The notes under the pieces were generated by a model, which was given only the letters and a program-made list of their open reading frames with translations, searched no databases and was not told the DNA's origin. A stretch of 64,000 nt of DNA from NCBI GenBank assembly GCA_934047225.1, contig OW204012.1, positions 6,510,001 to 6,574,000 on the forward strand, given 5' to 3'. Of the stretch, positions 12,709-24,818 are shown piece after piece (within the stretch, counting starts at the first letter, position 1; each line of letters begins with the position of its first letter). Source of the stretch: Ypsolopha sequella. Its lineage: Eukaryota > Arthropoda > Insecta > Lepidoptera > Ypsolophidae. The position numbers and the translations under genes are program-made.

Positions 12709-13529
12709 GCCTTAGGTGTTTGTTAAGTCATATCCAAGCTGATCTTCATATTCTTTTTACGAGTTCGTTAATACTTGCTTTTTTTATATTTTTTTTAGTA
12801 GGTTATTATAAAAAGCGTCCTTATTTTAAAGTGCTCTATTATTGTGGAATTCATGATCAAAGTATACTAATTATATAAAGGATAACTATCCCTGCGGTCC
12901 GAAATAGAATTACATCGCTAAAAGCCATGAATAAATTAAAGTGTGAGCGACGGTGAGCGATGACTGGTCCGTAATCTGTGAGCTAGCAAACGATGTGAAA
13001 GCCAGCTTATGATTCGGACAGCGTTATAAATATACTGTGGTATTTTTTATTCCAAAATAGCCTCTAAGAATAAGTAATATAGTTAATTTTAACAGAAACA
13101 AAGGATTTTGAGTTGTTGTGTTGTACTAACAACTTAGTACAACACAACAACTCAAAATCAATGTTATTGATTGACACCACAAACACATTAACAAATATAT
13201 TCTTCCATTCAAACAATTATCTATTAACTTTTGAAGAGTTCCAGAAGAACTTTTCCAAAATTTTGTCTGAAGTGATGGAACGAAAATAATTTTTGACATT
13301 CCATTCCGTTCAACGCTCACACCGCCTCACCCCCGACGCATAAACTTATGAGCCACAAAAGCCATATGAATGAATGAACTCATTTACTTCACTCATGGCT
13401 TATTTGCCATTCGCCTCATTCATTAGTAATCGATTTTAGCGATGTGATTCTACTTCGGACCGCACGGTAAGATGTGTGCAACGTTTCATTGGAATAAAAC
13501 ATATCAAGAAGTTACAAACACCTAAGGCT
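12709..13529. repeat. 820-bp inverted-repeat element with central hairpin
   Basis: Ends agccttaggtgtttgt and acaaacacctaaggct. Inner inverted blocks at about 12890-12925 and 13434-13470. At 13108-13159 an almost perfect 23-bp-arm hairpin (ttttgagttgttgtgttgta). Confidence 0.75.
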
Positions 13530-13569
13530 TATCCTAGGGCAAGGCATGCCAACCTAAAAAAAAACTCAC

Positions 13570-13828
13570 CTAGCTTCATTGCTGCGAGCGCTGCTCAACG
13601 CCGCCGGCGTCAACGCTAACGATGAAGCAGATGACGTGGTAATGACGCTGGCGGCCGAAGACGCGCCTCTACGCCTTCCAGAGGCCGAGGATGATGTAGT
13701 GGACGAGCTGTTCGTGCGACTCGTCCTCGGCGGAGCGTGCTCTTCGAACGGCGGAGGCGGGGTCGAGCAACACGACAGTGGAGCACCCACTGCGTTCGAG
13801 ATTCTAGCGTTAGATGGTGTTAGCGATA
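13570..13828 (-). CDS. PIP5K: Candidate alternative PIP5K tail exon (Ser/Thr/Pro/Ala-rich)
   Basis: This 259-bp exon has acceptor aaccccgtag and a full-consensus donor (gtgagttt), phase 1 in and phase 2 out. Read from exon H it gives VSLTPSNARISN, then CCSTPPPPFEEHAPPRTSR and a Ser/Thr/Ala-rich run ending LSSARSNEAR. It starts with the same V-S-L sense as the 16.0-kb exon, which suggests that the two are alternative exons. GC content is far above the neighbouring DNA, as expected for coding sequence in this AT-rich genome. Its phase-2 donor fits the 11.8-kb acceptor described next. Confidence 0.65.
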
Positions 13829-14227
13829 CTACGGGGTTTGGAACGCAGGATTTTTAACTTAGCACTAATTATAAAATAGAAGAGTGAAGAGTCAGGTGGC
13901 CTAAACTAATGGTTTTCTAGAAGTGTTAAAAATGGTAATTATTCTTACAACAAAAATCTATCTACGGAATAGCGTGCATAGTAAATTATAAACTTAGACC
14001 TAACCATTAGGAGGGGTTACTGGAAATATATATTTCAAAAGTAAACTACAAGTTAAGCTTAATTGCCATTAATTGAATACAACTATTAAGAATTTTGTTT
14101 TCAAATGGGTCAGAAAGGTATTATTTAAATAATTTAGAACCATTTTAGAGCCATGGAATGAAAATTTTCGGACGATCTGACGGTGTTTAAAGCATTGTTC
14201 AACATCCACATAACGCAGTTTTGTCTT

Positions 14228-14233
14228 TTTATT
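14228..14233 (-). terminator. Candidate polyadenylation signal AATAAA after the long tail exon
   Basis: This minus-strand AATAAA lies about 255 bp past the stop at 14487, a reasonable 3' UTR length. There is no other evidence. Confidence 0.3.
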
Positions 14234-14486
14234 AAAGAAGAATAATATTTTAGGGAATAAAGATAAGAGGAACTAAAAAACAAACAGAACAGATTAGCCA
14301 TAAACTAACAATCTACTGTTCAGTAAATAAAAATAAGCTACTAACGCACATCAATACACGCTCAACGACAAGAAAATAATACAAAATGGCAGTTTTAAAA
14401 GTGTTAAAAACTACGAGATCACAATCATAGGACACTACAGTCATCTAATACACAAAATGTTTTGACATGCATCCAAGAACTACTAT

Positions 14487-16024
14487 TTACAACATTTCTT
14501 CAACATCTTTTCTCATGTTTGGTATCTTTTTTTTTGAAGACTTCCTTTTGAAGCTGGTCTTTTTGGAATCTTTCTTTTGCCTTGGCATTTTGATTGGTGG
14601 TCTTTCCATTTTACTTGTTTCAATTGAAAACTTTTTGATTTTCTCATGGACATTGCCAGTGAAACTTTTAGATATAACTGGATTTAGGGTATTGAGCCTT
14701 AAGTTTGATTTTTTATCAATGGACGTGGTACTTTCATTACTGTATTCAATGGGTTCAAATATTTTTTTAGTTTCTTTAACCAAGTCCGAGCTACGTCTTT
14801 CCACGTTGATTCTTTTAATAACACTTGTAGATAGATTTGATCGTTGGCTATCTTGAGAAGAAGACAAGGAACTTCTTCTAGAACTGTTTTCAGAATCGGA
14901 CTGAATTTTCAAAATGTGTTTTTGAAACATATCAATTTTGGTCTTTGCTTTTTTGTGGCAGACAACCTGATCTTTGGTCATCCCTCTAGAATGTTCTTCG
15001 CTGTAGGTCTTGATCACAATTTTAGGATTAGGTTTCTTTAGCTCTTCAAGTTTCCGATTCTTATCTCGTTTCGATTGATTGAAATTCAATCTCTTTGTAA
15101 GACCAGACATTATACCAGATTTTCCACCATTTTTATCTGTAGCGACTTCATCTTTAGATTTATTCTTCTGTATTTTATCTGGGCTTTTAACATCAGATCT
15201 CGTTGTCTTTTTCAACGATTTGGAAGCTAAAACCAAGTCAGACGAACAAACGTTATGAACACTAACCCGTTCAGTCGCCGCTTCAAATTCTGTGGGAGTC
15301 TTTCTTGATAGTTTATCGCCAATACTTGTCACCATACCCTTGATGAACTGCGACGGACTCTTGGTTTGTTTACTGCGAACTTCTATTATTTCATCATCGA
15401 AAACCTCATGTATAACAATCTGTTCTTCACTGCTAGTATCTGTAAACGACTGACCATCATAATCACCGGAATCTAAATGCTCTCTTACAGTTTTATCAAT
15501 GTTGAATTTGGCCATCATCGTCGTTTGAGCGATCAAGTCCTTTGCGGGATGAGATCTCTCCGTGATACTGTCAGCTTCTTCGACATAATCCAGAAAAGAG
15601 TTGGATGATAATTTAGTTACTGTAACAGATTGTTCTGATACAGAATGCGGTACACGACATGCGATATGCTCAGGCTGTTTAATATTAAAATCACGGCCAT
15701 AACAAGAGAAATCTTCGTCACTACTAGTAAAAGGTGTAGATGCAGGGATTTCGTTAACAGATATTGTCAATTGTTCACCTTTGGTGTCGAGACTTGATTG
15801 GGAGACCGCTCCTCCTCTCTTGCATTTGGGGGAGCCCCGGGGTGGTACAGGGGGCGGTACGCGTTGCTTTTGCGAACCCTTTAGAACAGCTGGGAAAGCT
15901 ATTTCGGGTTCCGATGAAGCCATCGTTGTCTTTACTGACGACGGAACGCTAACTTTGGCGGCTGTGGATACGGGTGAGGTCACTGAGGGCGATGTAATGT
16001 GAGCAGTTACGTCAGAGAGTGATA
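14487..16024 (-). CDS. PIP5K: Candidate long terminal exon of PIP5K (proline-rich, basic tail)
   Basis: This exon is open from the good acceptor tttttatacttcag (exon start 16024) to a stop at 14487: 2 + 511 codons + stop. Entry in phase 1 matches exon H (G|TA = Val), giving VSLSDVTAHITSP. Near residue 55 there is a PPPVPPRGSPK stretch, a likely SH3-binding sequence. The rest is Ser/Lys-rich with acidic patches (TSSEEQIVIHEVFDDEIIEV) and ends in a very basic stretch (KKTSFKRKSSKKK). No enzyme domain is visible. The composition is that of a long disordered isoform-specific tail. It lies 10.6 kb downstream of exon H. It could belong to another gene, but the phase match, strand and strong acceptor favour PIP5K. 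Confidence 0.7.
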
Positions 16025-17357
16025 CTGAAGTATAAAAACAAGCGTTCGATTGTAAAGGTTTATTTTTGTATATTAAGTATAAATAAATTGGCACAGTTGA
16101 TTAAAATGTTAGTAAATAACAATAATAATAATAGAATAATAAAAGTTTGTGTTTATAAAATGGAAGCAGTAATGGAGGAGTTACAGTTGAAAAGTACAAA
16201 ATGTAATTAAATATCCAAAATGGCATGTTTGTATTTGTATTTTTTGTGATGAGCTTATGGGCCCCCATATCGTGTTTTGTACATAGTGCATAATTAGACA
16301 TGTCAGTGAATAATACGATATTTAGTAAGGAAAGTAAATGTATGTAACAGTAAAGTGGGAAATATATAATGTTTTACGTCAAGTTCCAATAGAAAGGTCC
16401 AGCGAGGCGATAGCAGCATGGAAAGAGAGAAATTATATGACCATCAGCTTATAAGTTGACCACAAATCGTCAATTTTCGATCATAAATTCATAATAAACG
16501 CTGATATTACTCAAAACGATACATCTTACAATCAACAATAAGGTGCAAAATTGATTGCGATGCGATCACAAGTCCAACGTTCGCGTCACACGCCAAACCA
16601 TTCAACCAATAGCGGCTCAGTATCTTAGAAAAGGGAGCATCCTGATTGGTCTGTTAGTCTTCCCGCGCTTGTGGAGTTGTACAGAAAAGGCACAACTGTA
16701 CTGCAATATCTTACTTCACATTTCTGGGGAATTCCTTCAAGTTATTTTTAACTTTGTAATTTATTAATTAAAGCGCATAATATTGTATAAACAAAAAAGC
16801 AAAACAGCACATAAAGAACCAATGCTTAAATCTTAAGCACTAACAAAATTAATGCCCCTTAAAACTGAGAACGAACGCAAGGCCTACTTCTTTTACCCAA
16901 AAAGATTTGAAAATTATAGAATTAATTGAGACTTGACGTTGTTTGGTGACACTCCAGTTATTAATAACGCAAGCCCGGAAGTATCTAATTGTGCGGACGC
17001 CCTACCGGTCCGACCACCAATACCATCTGCATTGATGTCATCCCGAGCCCTGTGGGCCGCAGCTCGCAGTGTGAGGCGTAACGTCGTCGCGTAAATGGCT
17101 TCACTCGCCCAGGTGAAGGCAGTCTAAATCTGCTGAAACTGGTCGGCTTTCCCGATCATAATACGTATTGAGGTGAGCCGTTTTTATATAAATCAAATTT
17201 GAAAATCTTTAAAAATAACCGAAATACACATAATTTTTCTTATTATTTCAGTATGATCAGTAGTACATGTGGGTTCATTTGACAAGCGCGAAGAAACATA
17301 ATGTACGCGTGAAATATCAGTATATTTTTTATAGTAACTCTAGTACTAACTCTAGGT
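16025..17357. other. Intron sequence, mostly featureless
   Basis: No coding signal. 16917-17200 holds the mariner-free relative of the repeat described at 21068. Confidence 0.5.
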
Positions 17358-17531
17358 AGGTGGTAGAGCTGATGCCAGGCTCGACTGCGGAGGTACCACC
17401 ATCTTACTTGGAGAAGTAATTCGGGGGAGAGCAGCGTGTGTGAGTATGGGCAATTCTTCCAGGATGACCGCCGGGAGTGGCAAAGTCCTGGAAAGGCTTA
17501 TGTCTAGCAGTGGACGAATGGATGGATGGAT
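17358..17531 (+). mobile_element. Same LINE 3' end, internally deleted copy
   Basis: Has the family start (aggtggtagagctgatgcc) and the ATGG tail, but about 200 bp of the middle is missing. Confidence 0.7.
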
Positions 17532-17903
17532 GAACTCTAGTACGGCCGCGTCCGAAGGTTTTTATTTAATTACTTGTAAATAACACAAAAATATTATGAA
17601 TTATCCCGGCAAGCCATTAGTTAACTAAATTCTCTTTCAAATGAATATAATTGTTAAGGTAGTTGTCGATCAAAAAATCAAACATGTGTGAGACCGAAGG
17701 TTTTTTCAAAACTATTATTTTGAGATTTTTTCAAGGGACATAGTACTTTCCGTTTAATTTTAGTCCGATAAGCCAAAATTAACAACCTTTGTATGTTAAT
17801 TTGTAATTTTTCTACTGATTATTAATCGCCCTAACTTTCAGAATTTCGTCGCAAAGATCAGACGTTTCGTCGGTGTACGGGCATTGACAGCGCCTTAATT
17901 AGC

Positions 17904-18263
17904 CATCATCATCCATCATCCATCAGCCTAGCCACTGCTGGACATAAGCCTTTCCAGGACTTTGCCACTGCCAGCGGTCATCCTGGAAGAATTGCCCATA
18001 CTCACACACGCTGGTCAGGCGGGTTGGTGAGCGCGGTGCCGGAACCCTCGCACCAGTTACGCCACTGCCCGTCACCAGTCTGTTCCATATAAGGCCCGGC
18101 TATTAGGGATGGATATACCGCCATCCATCGGTCCCAGGCATGGTGGGCCTCCTGGTTTTTTGCCTATGAGCTGTCCTCTTACTCTCCCCCGAATTACTTC
18201 GAGGGGGTCTCCAATTAAGATGGTGGTACCTCCACAGTCGAGCCCGGCATCAGCTCTACCACC
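17904..18263 (-). mobile_element. Same LINE 3' end, reverse orientation
   Basis: Full-length relative of the 8.5-kb copy in reverse, starting at the ATGG-type tail (catcatccatcatccatcag) and ending at agctctaccacct. It lies only 370 bp from the + copy, so the two could form a hairpin. Confidence 0.75.
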
Positions 18264-18498
18264 TGTTAAATAGCCATAGCGAAGCATAAAACTTTTTGAA
18301 TTTTTGAAAAATTCCCATCATTACCGAAGTTAACGATAGCGATATTTATCACTTTTAGTATGAAATCGTATCAGATGACGTCACGAGACATGCCGTTAAG
18401 CTCATTTTGATTGCCGATAACTTCGTCATTCTTAGAGATATGTATCTAAAAAATAATTTTGCTACTGTTTTTAGCTTTTTAAACGCAATTGATTTTCA

Positions 18499-18730
18499 TG
18501 GGCGTAGTTGGGATTTTTGTTCGAGGGGGGCCTTTTCCAGAATTTTAAGAAAATAAAAATAATAGTTAAACAAAAAATGCTGCCGAAATGTGTTAAATTA
18601 AAATTGTTTCAGTGAATATGGAAGCTTTTAATACGCCCGTACGCCCGTAATGATATACTGGTTCTTCCTTCATTTCGGCGAGGGTTTGAAATGCCCAAGC
18701 CCCCCCCCCCCCCCCCCCTCAGTACGCCTA
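18499..18730. repeat. Inverted-repeat element with C19 run
   Basis: atgggcgtagttgg at the left and gtacgcctat at the right bracket a homopolymer of 19 C (18700-18718). A related element with cleaner termini lies at 19207-19377 and has its own C16 run. Confidence 0.55.
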
Positions 18731-18805
18731 TTATAATATTTACAGTCTATCTATATATGATATTTTTGATGACAAGTTTTTTTAATATAATTTGCATGGG
18801 TCTTC

Positions 18806-19150
18806 CATTAGATAGATAGATAGATAACTTCTTTATTCCATTTCCACAGCATTACACGACAAAGAAAACAAAAAATACACATTTAACAATTAAACAATTA
18901 AAAATTAAAAAAAAATAATAACACAACTAAAACGAATAAATAATGTAAGTGCTGTGGTAGTGGAAAAGGTCCTCAACTCAGCATAATGCATTACATCCTT
19001 GACCGTGCGTTCATTCTCATTCTGTCGGTCATTTTTATTGCTTGCAACTTTTGCCTGAGCATGGCAACACCAGTATTTATAATCTCACCTGCTTTGGCAC
19101 TTCCGACTCCGCTTGAGCTGGCTCCTATTCCATTTGATAGCGTGAAAATA
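18806..19150 (-). mobile_element. LINE-type 3' fragment, relative of 7278-7900
   Basis: tagatagatagatagataac is followed by ttctttattcc and later tcctcaactcagcataatgc, as in the 7.3-kb copy. Confidence 0.45.
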
Positions 19151-19206
19151 TGGGTTTGAAATTTATTACTTCCTGACCGGTTTCGCCTTTATTTATACGC
19201 TAGCGC

Positions 19207-19377
19207 CATGGGCGTAGCTGGCCAGGGGGATTTTGGAAGTTCACCCCCCCCCCCCCCCCGAAAAGTCTAAATACAAAATTTTTTTTACAAACATAATGAA
19301 GCTACTTTTATTTCATGCACTTTTCGTCGTCTTATTTTTTTGAACCCCCCGATACTAAAACCTGGCTACGCCCGTGT
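19207..19377. repeat. Inverted-repeat element with C16 run
   Basis: gggcgtagctggccaggg at the left and cctggctacgccc at the right; a run of 16 C at 19244-19259. Confidence 0.65.
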
Positions 19378-19706
19378 CGCTATTTCGCCTGATGGATGGC
19401 GTCAGTGACACCTAGGACGAAGCGCGCTCGAACAGAAACTGGTGTGACGTGCGAAGCGTTAATCAGTCTGTCCAAGGACTTCCACAAAAATCTACGGAAG
19501 TTGATAACGGACAATTGACAGATTTAAAGATGCTACCACTCTATCGATACGAGAAGCTTTATGACGTAACGCCAACGAGTTGCTTAAGTTTCCTTGTAAA
19601 ACATTTTTTTCTGGGAGGCACATAATTATTCGAATAAACAACAAAGCATAACTAGAATCTCATTTATTCAACTTCATATACAAATGATTCATTTACAAAT
19701 TTGATC

Positions 19707-19870
19707 AGGGGCTCTACCGCGTAATTCTCATTTGTATCAACTTCAAGCAAATGCATGCGAAATTCAACGCGAGCAAAAGAATGGCATGTTAGGCGGGCGT
19801 CGTCGCACGCACGTCAAATTTCAATCTCAAGTTGATGTTGATGAAAATGAGAATTACGTGGTAGATCCGC
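19707..19870. repeat. Foldback family B, copy 1
   Basis: Ends are gggctctaccgcgtaattct and the near-complement gcggtagatccgc. The centre carries a GC-rich gcgggcgtcgtcgc. Six copies in the window: here, 33084-33179, 39151-39313, 41819-41976, 49238-49400 and 62652-62815. Confidence 0.85.
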
Positions 19871-20239
19871 AGGACAGCACAAGCTTTTGCGAAACATACA
19901 AAAGAACAATTATTGATTCTGGATACCAATTGATTTACAATAGACTTCAGAGAATCACGGTTCGAATAACAAATATCAGGAGACATGATAAGGGGGCGTG
20001 GCGCTTGCGAACGCATGAGGCCAACAATAGGCCCAGTGTCAATAGAGATGTGATGTGTGCGTTGGGTTGTTTATTTACCTCTGCTACTATTATTATTATT
20101 TATTTATTTATTTGTTTCTCTACGTTATTATTGTATTTATAATATGTTTGTAGATATATATTAGTTTATTTTTTGTTTCATCATATTTAAGTATTCAGTA
20201 CATATATTATAGTAAGTAAACACTTTTTAAATTGTCTAT

Positions 20240-20430
20240 TATTAATTTTGATGTACACCACCTTTACGATTTATATCCTTGGCTTCATTTCCACCCAAAT
20301 GCTGTCTGGAAGAAATCGCTTTTAGCGATAAGACCACCAATTGTTATCTATCCTTATCTTGTTTTTCTACTTTAAGTTTTCTTTTATATGGCGCACAATA
20401 AAGAGTTTTTGTCTTATCTTGTCTTGTCTT
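20240..20430 (+). mobile_element. LINE 3' end with TTGTC-type tail
   Basis: Contains gaagaaatcgcttttagcga, then acaataaagagtttttgtct, and ends in ttgtcttgtcttgtcc. A reverse copy lies at 48452-48620. Confidence 0.6.
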
Positions 20431-21130
20431 GTCCGTGGCTACAGGTTGACGCGCCGCACTCTTTTTGCATGTGTACTATTAGTGTGCGTGAGAAATAGGA
20501 GTATGTTTGTAACCAACTTCAAAAAAGGAGGAGGTTCTCAATTCGACTGTATTTTTTTTTTCTTTTTGGCGTTGTTATTATGTTTATGTCGTTGAAATAA
20601 GTGGGAGGAAACTCCACATCTGAACACGAACAATTAGAGTAATAATGAAAGTCTCCTGGTATTTGTGCTTCGGATGTACTTCACAAGTTAACATAAATAA
20701 AGGTACTAAATAAAGGTACAGATATTAAAAGCACTACAATATAAGACAATTTTCCGGCGAATGGCACCAGAGACAGGGCAAAATGCTTATGATTGGTTCG
20801 TAATGTTGTCACGCGACAGTAGGCCAGCCGTGATTGGCAGATTCAAAGACAGAGTGAATGCCGGAGCCGTCGCCGTACAAAATTGTGTTCAACACACTTT
20901 ATCGTGGCGTCATTTTTCAGCTCTAATAAAACTTCGATGTTTTCTTCGTTCACTGTCATTTTCAGTTAATTATTCAAGGATAGTCTTTTCAATCTACAGA
21001 TAAAACTATCAGATAGTATATTCGTCCAATAATTCATATAAAATACATTGCATATCAATATGGACCTTTATAGAATTAAATGAGACTTGAGGATAATTAA
21101 GGATTTATATAAAAACGGCTCACCTCAATA

Positions 21131-22373
21131 CGAGTGAATCCAAAAGTTCTAAGCCCGACCTACAAAGAGGTATCAAATCTTTGTAAATCTACCGTCATTT
21201 GTTAGTATGTTTTTTCGTGATTGATTGTGTGAAGTTGAAGTTCGATACTGCAAGCTATTATTTTTTTGTGATATTTTGTTTAACGCAGTCTGACGGGATT
21301 TTTCACAATGGAGAAAATTGAACACCGTGCTGTGATTAAGTACCTCAATAAAAAAGGTCTTTCACCTAAAGAGATTCATGAAGATATGGAAACAACATTA
21401 GGGGAATCTGCTCCATCGTATTCCACTGTCAAAAAGTGGGTAGCTAAATTTAAACGCGGTCGGGAGACCATTGAAGATGACCCAAGAAGCGGAAGGCCTT
21501 CAACGTCTACCACTAAAGAAAACACTGACAAAATTTGTGATCTCATCCTAGGAGACCGACGATTGACCATTAGTAGGATAGCTGAGATCACAGGCATCAG
21601 TTATGGCCGAGTGCAAAACATTATAACTGTAGAATTGGGGTTCCGTAAGGTTTCTGCTCGCTGGGTCCCAAGATTGCTTTCAGCTGACCAAAAACGAGTT
21701 CGATTCACAATTTCGCGTGACTGTTTGGAACTTTTTGAGGCAGATGCTGAGGATTTTATGTCTCGTTTTGTTACCATGGATGAAAGCTGGGTTCATCACC
21801 ATACTCCTGAACCAAAACAGCAATCCTTTTGTCAGCCAATAAAGTCATGGCATCTGTTTTTTGGGATTCGAAGGGAGTTATTTTATTGGATTATTTACCT
21901 AAAGGTGAAACTATAAATTCACGCTATTATTGTAACCTATTACGAAAACTTCGCGAAGAAATAAAAGAGAAATGGCCGGGGATGTTGCGTAAGAGAGTTT
22001 TGTTTCATCAAGACAATGCACGAGTTCACTCTTCGGCTGAAACGATGGCTGTGATCCATGAATGTGGTTACGAGTTGCTGCCCCACCCACCTTATTCGCC
22101 TGATTTAGCCCCCTCTGACTATCATCTCTTTCCAAATTTAAAAAACACTTGGGGGGATCTAAATATTCGACTAGAGAAGAAGTGATAGTCGCAGTTAATG
22201 ACTATTTTGACGACCTTCCGGAATCATTTTTTTTCGAGGGTATAAACAAGTTGCAGGTCAGGTGGAAGAAGTGTGTTGATCTAGATGGAGACTATGTCGA
22301 AAAATAAAAATAATTTTGAACCCACTTTTCTTTCATTTTCATGGTCGGGCTTAGAACTTTTGGATTCACCTCG
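21131..22373 (+). mobile_element. mariner transposon, full length but decayed
   Basis: A 1243-bp element is flanked by TA on both sides (21129-21130 and 22374-22375). Terminal inverted repeats of about 30 bp match, apart from one missing base in the left copy. They read tgaatccaaaagttctaagc inward from the left and the reverse complement at the right. It encloses a transposase in the same orientation. It is inserted in another repeat whose arms lie at 21101-21130 and 22479-22508 and whose empty relative lies at about 16920-17200. Confidence 0.95.
21308..22306 (+). pseudogene. mariner transposase, DD34D type, frameshifted
   Basis: Starts MEKIEHRAVIKYLNKKG with an N-terminal helix-turn-helix region (SPKEIHEDM, YSTVKKWVAKFKRGR, ISRIAEITGISYGRVQ) and continues to the first catalytic Asp in TMDESW. 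The frame then breaks: a short stretch after PEPKQQS is deleted and the sequence resumes in another frame at VSANKVMASVFWDS. The second Asp is in FHQDNARVH and the third in SPDLAPSDYHLF, with 34 residues between them, the mariner signature. A second break, one A missing in the run after FPNLK, shifts the C-terminal part, which continues in a third frame to a stop near 22306. The protein cannot be made intact from this copy. Confidence 0.93.
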
Positions 22374-22997
22374 TACGTGCTATGAGGCGTAACGTCGTCG
22401 CGTAAACGTCTTCACTCGCCCAGATGAAGGCAGTCTAAATCTGCTGAAACTGGTCCGGCTTTCACGATCATAACACGTATTGAGGTGAGCAGTTTTTATA
22501 TAAATCAATATGGACCTTTTTAGGCAAGCGAGGCCCTTAATTATATTGAAAACCTAGCCTTTTTTCCGCGGATCTGTCCGCTCTGAAGAAGTCCAAGAGC
22601 TCTTTTGGTCCTACTTGTCAGACTTAAATAGTCACTGCAGTGCTTAGCTCCATAGAGGGTGATACGGGTGTTAATGAACAACCTTTATGCAGACAGAGCT
22701 GAAGAGATAATAACAATAGAAAGAAACTTGACGTCTTTAAAAAACTAAGGCATCTCTCTGCTATATCAAACAACATATTATTCATGATATGATTGAGCCA
22801 CGTTCTAAACCGTGAGGTACGACGACGTCACAAAACATGAATTTGCAATATTTTTCTCGGAAAAAAACATTCAAATCTTTTCAATCCAAGCTTATTTTCG
22901 CTTATCATAAACAACCAGTTTCTTGTGGCGACCGCATAGAGACCAGAATCAGTTGCTTTTGTTAATTTGAAGCTATAAATCCTGGCGTGGAAGCAAT

Positions 22998-23182
22998 TGG
23001 TGGCGGTATATCTATCTCTTATATGAAACAGACTAATGACGAGCAGCGGCGTCGCTGTTTGCGAGTGCGAGGGTTTCGGCACCTCACGCCGGCATGGGCA
23101 TTTCTTCCTGGAGGACCGCCAATAGTGGCAAAATCTTGGATAGGCCTATGTCCAGCAGTGGACGAACCAGGCTAAAGGATGG
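22998..23182 (+). mobile_element. Same LINE 3' end, diverged
   Basis: Recognisable through gtccagcagtggacgaacc and the short ggatgga tail; many substitutions. Confidence 0.55.
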
Positions 23183-24604
23183 AAGTTTTAAATGTCCATA
23201 GTGTCAGTAATTGTCAGTGATTTAAATTTCGGTACCCTGTTTTGTTGAGTTTTCATTTTGACTTGTCTCCTAAACATTGATACGAAGATTCCTAACATCT
23301 ATATAACATGTAGGCACTTACACACACCTTAATAATGTAAATAGCTAAAATAATAAATTAAGGTAACCAATTTTACAGGCAAAGTGTATTGAATTTTACA
23401 CGTAGGTTCGATAACATTTTTAGATATTTAGCATTTTTATTTCACGTCCCTAGTCCCTAAAGCTACATCTAACTTTGATTGAAAAAGTCATTCATAATCT
23501 CGGTACATCGTATACAGAGTGTCTGCAAGTGATTCTATTGATGTAAATTATCGGCATTTATCAAATAACTGTGTATATTAAATTGTGACATTAAAAAATA
23601 CTTTGCTGATACGATGTACTATAAAATAGGTATAATCTATCAACCAGTTCAGTCAATTTGGTGTTTATCACGGTTTACAATAACTAAATGTCTAAAGTTA
23701 CTGTAAGCTATCTATAATAACATTGTTTGACCATTGAAACAATAGTTTACGGCATAGACAATATAGATAAAATATGACAAGACTATGGTGTCATCTAATA
23801 AATATTATATAATTGAAAACACAAAATATAATTATAGGTAGTGTATCATCAAATCATTTTCACCTCCACTGACAGACACTCAACTACGGACATGGGAAGG
23901 ATCATATATTTGGTCACTTGGTGCCCACTACGGTCCGGGTCTGAACAAGCAGCATTGATATTTATGAGTATAATTTATAATTAATAATTTTTAACTTTTA
24001 TATCTATATAATTGTGTAACTGATGCCGACCACAACTAGTGGTCGATATATATTTTACTACCTATAATTATATTTTGTGTTTTCGTATATATATATATAT
24101 ATATAATATTTAATCAAATATAAGACAAGAAAAGTCAATTATCATTTTATGTCATCTAATAATTTTACAAATTTGTATCAAAAATATTAATGCGTCTATG
24201 AAGCGTGATAGTGTTTAAGGGTTATATAGCACTTTCATCTTCAGAGGAATGTCTTTACATGTATTACAACGCCATCTATTGTTAGATAACTAAGACGGCG
24301 GATTGAATATTCGTTTATTTGTCAACACTGGGTAATCAGAACTCAATATCCTCAGAACAATAATACCATCAATGTCAATATCTTATTCATTCATTCCATC
24401 AATAACCATACAACATAATGGAGAGTAGAATTAAATACACGGAATACTACCCGATTTTACTGAAACCTTGTCCTAGAACAGCACCGCTACACCAAAACTA
24501 TCAAAGTTTGTTAATCTTAACAAAGAATACTGTAAAATGTAACGTCCGTCCTCGATTGCACCAGAACCCAAAAAATGATAATTCAAAGCCTACATTACAA
24601 GCGT
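23183..24604. other. AT-rich stretch without a recognised feature
   Basis: Includes a short (at)n run near 24088-24106. A 125-residue plus-strand frame at 24418-24795 is not supported by anything else. Confidence 0.4.
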
Positions 24605-24610
24605 TTTATT
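24605..24610 (-). terminator. Candidate polyadenylation signal AATAAA after the 411-residue ORF
   Basis: TTTATT on the plus strand (AATAAA on the minus strand) lies about 210 bp beyond the stop at 24819. Such hexamers are frequent in AT-rich DNA, so support is positional only. Confidence 0.3.
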
Positions 24611-24818
24611 TTACCCATTACGACACTTATGATCGATATTTCGAATGTTTACAATCGTCACTTCTAGTCCAACTGCGATTAAAATGTCAAAATATACAAA
24701 GGAAATTTCACTCGCAAGTGATTTCTTACGTAAATAAAGAATATAATTCAGGCCTTTTACAAAATCACATCCGCTCCGGGCCACCAACAAAATAAGACCA
24801 TACATTTCATTAAAACAT

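Larger units (their letters stand above)
21068..22508. repeat. Inverted-repeat element split by the mariner; relatives at 16917-17200 and 5030-5140
   Basis: The arms gatttatataaaaacggctc (21102 onward) and its complement near 22479-22508 bracket the mariner and a block with gtaacgtcgtcgcgtaaa. The same block, with the same right arm but no mariner, lies at 17070-17200 and a worn relative at 5040-5140. The family is unknown to me. Confidence 0.6.

Noticed and set aside
13579..13857. 92-residue plus-strand frame
   Set aside because: Antisense of the Ser/Thr-rich exon, which has consensus splice sites on the minus strand.
14467..14856. 129-residue plus-strand frame
   Set aside because: Antisense shadow of the long tail exon at 16024-14487.
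24418..24795. 125-residue plus-strand frame ending just short of the 411-residue ORF
   Set aside because: No domain, no splice or promoter evidence, AT-biased composition like random sequence. It overlaps the presumed 3' UTR in antisense.
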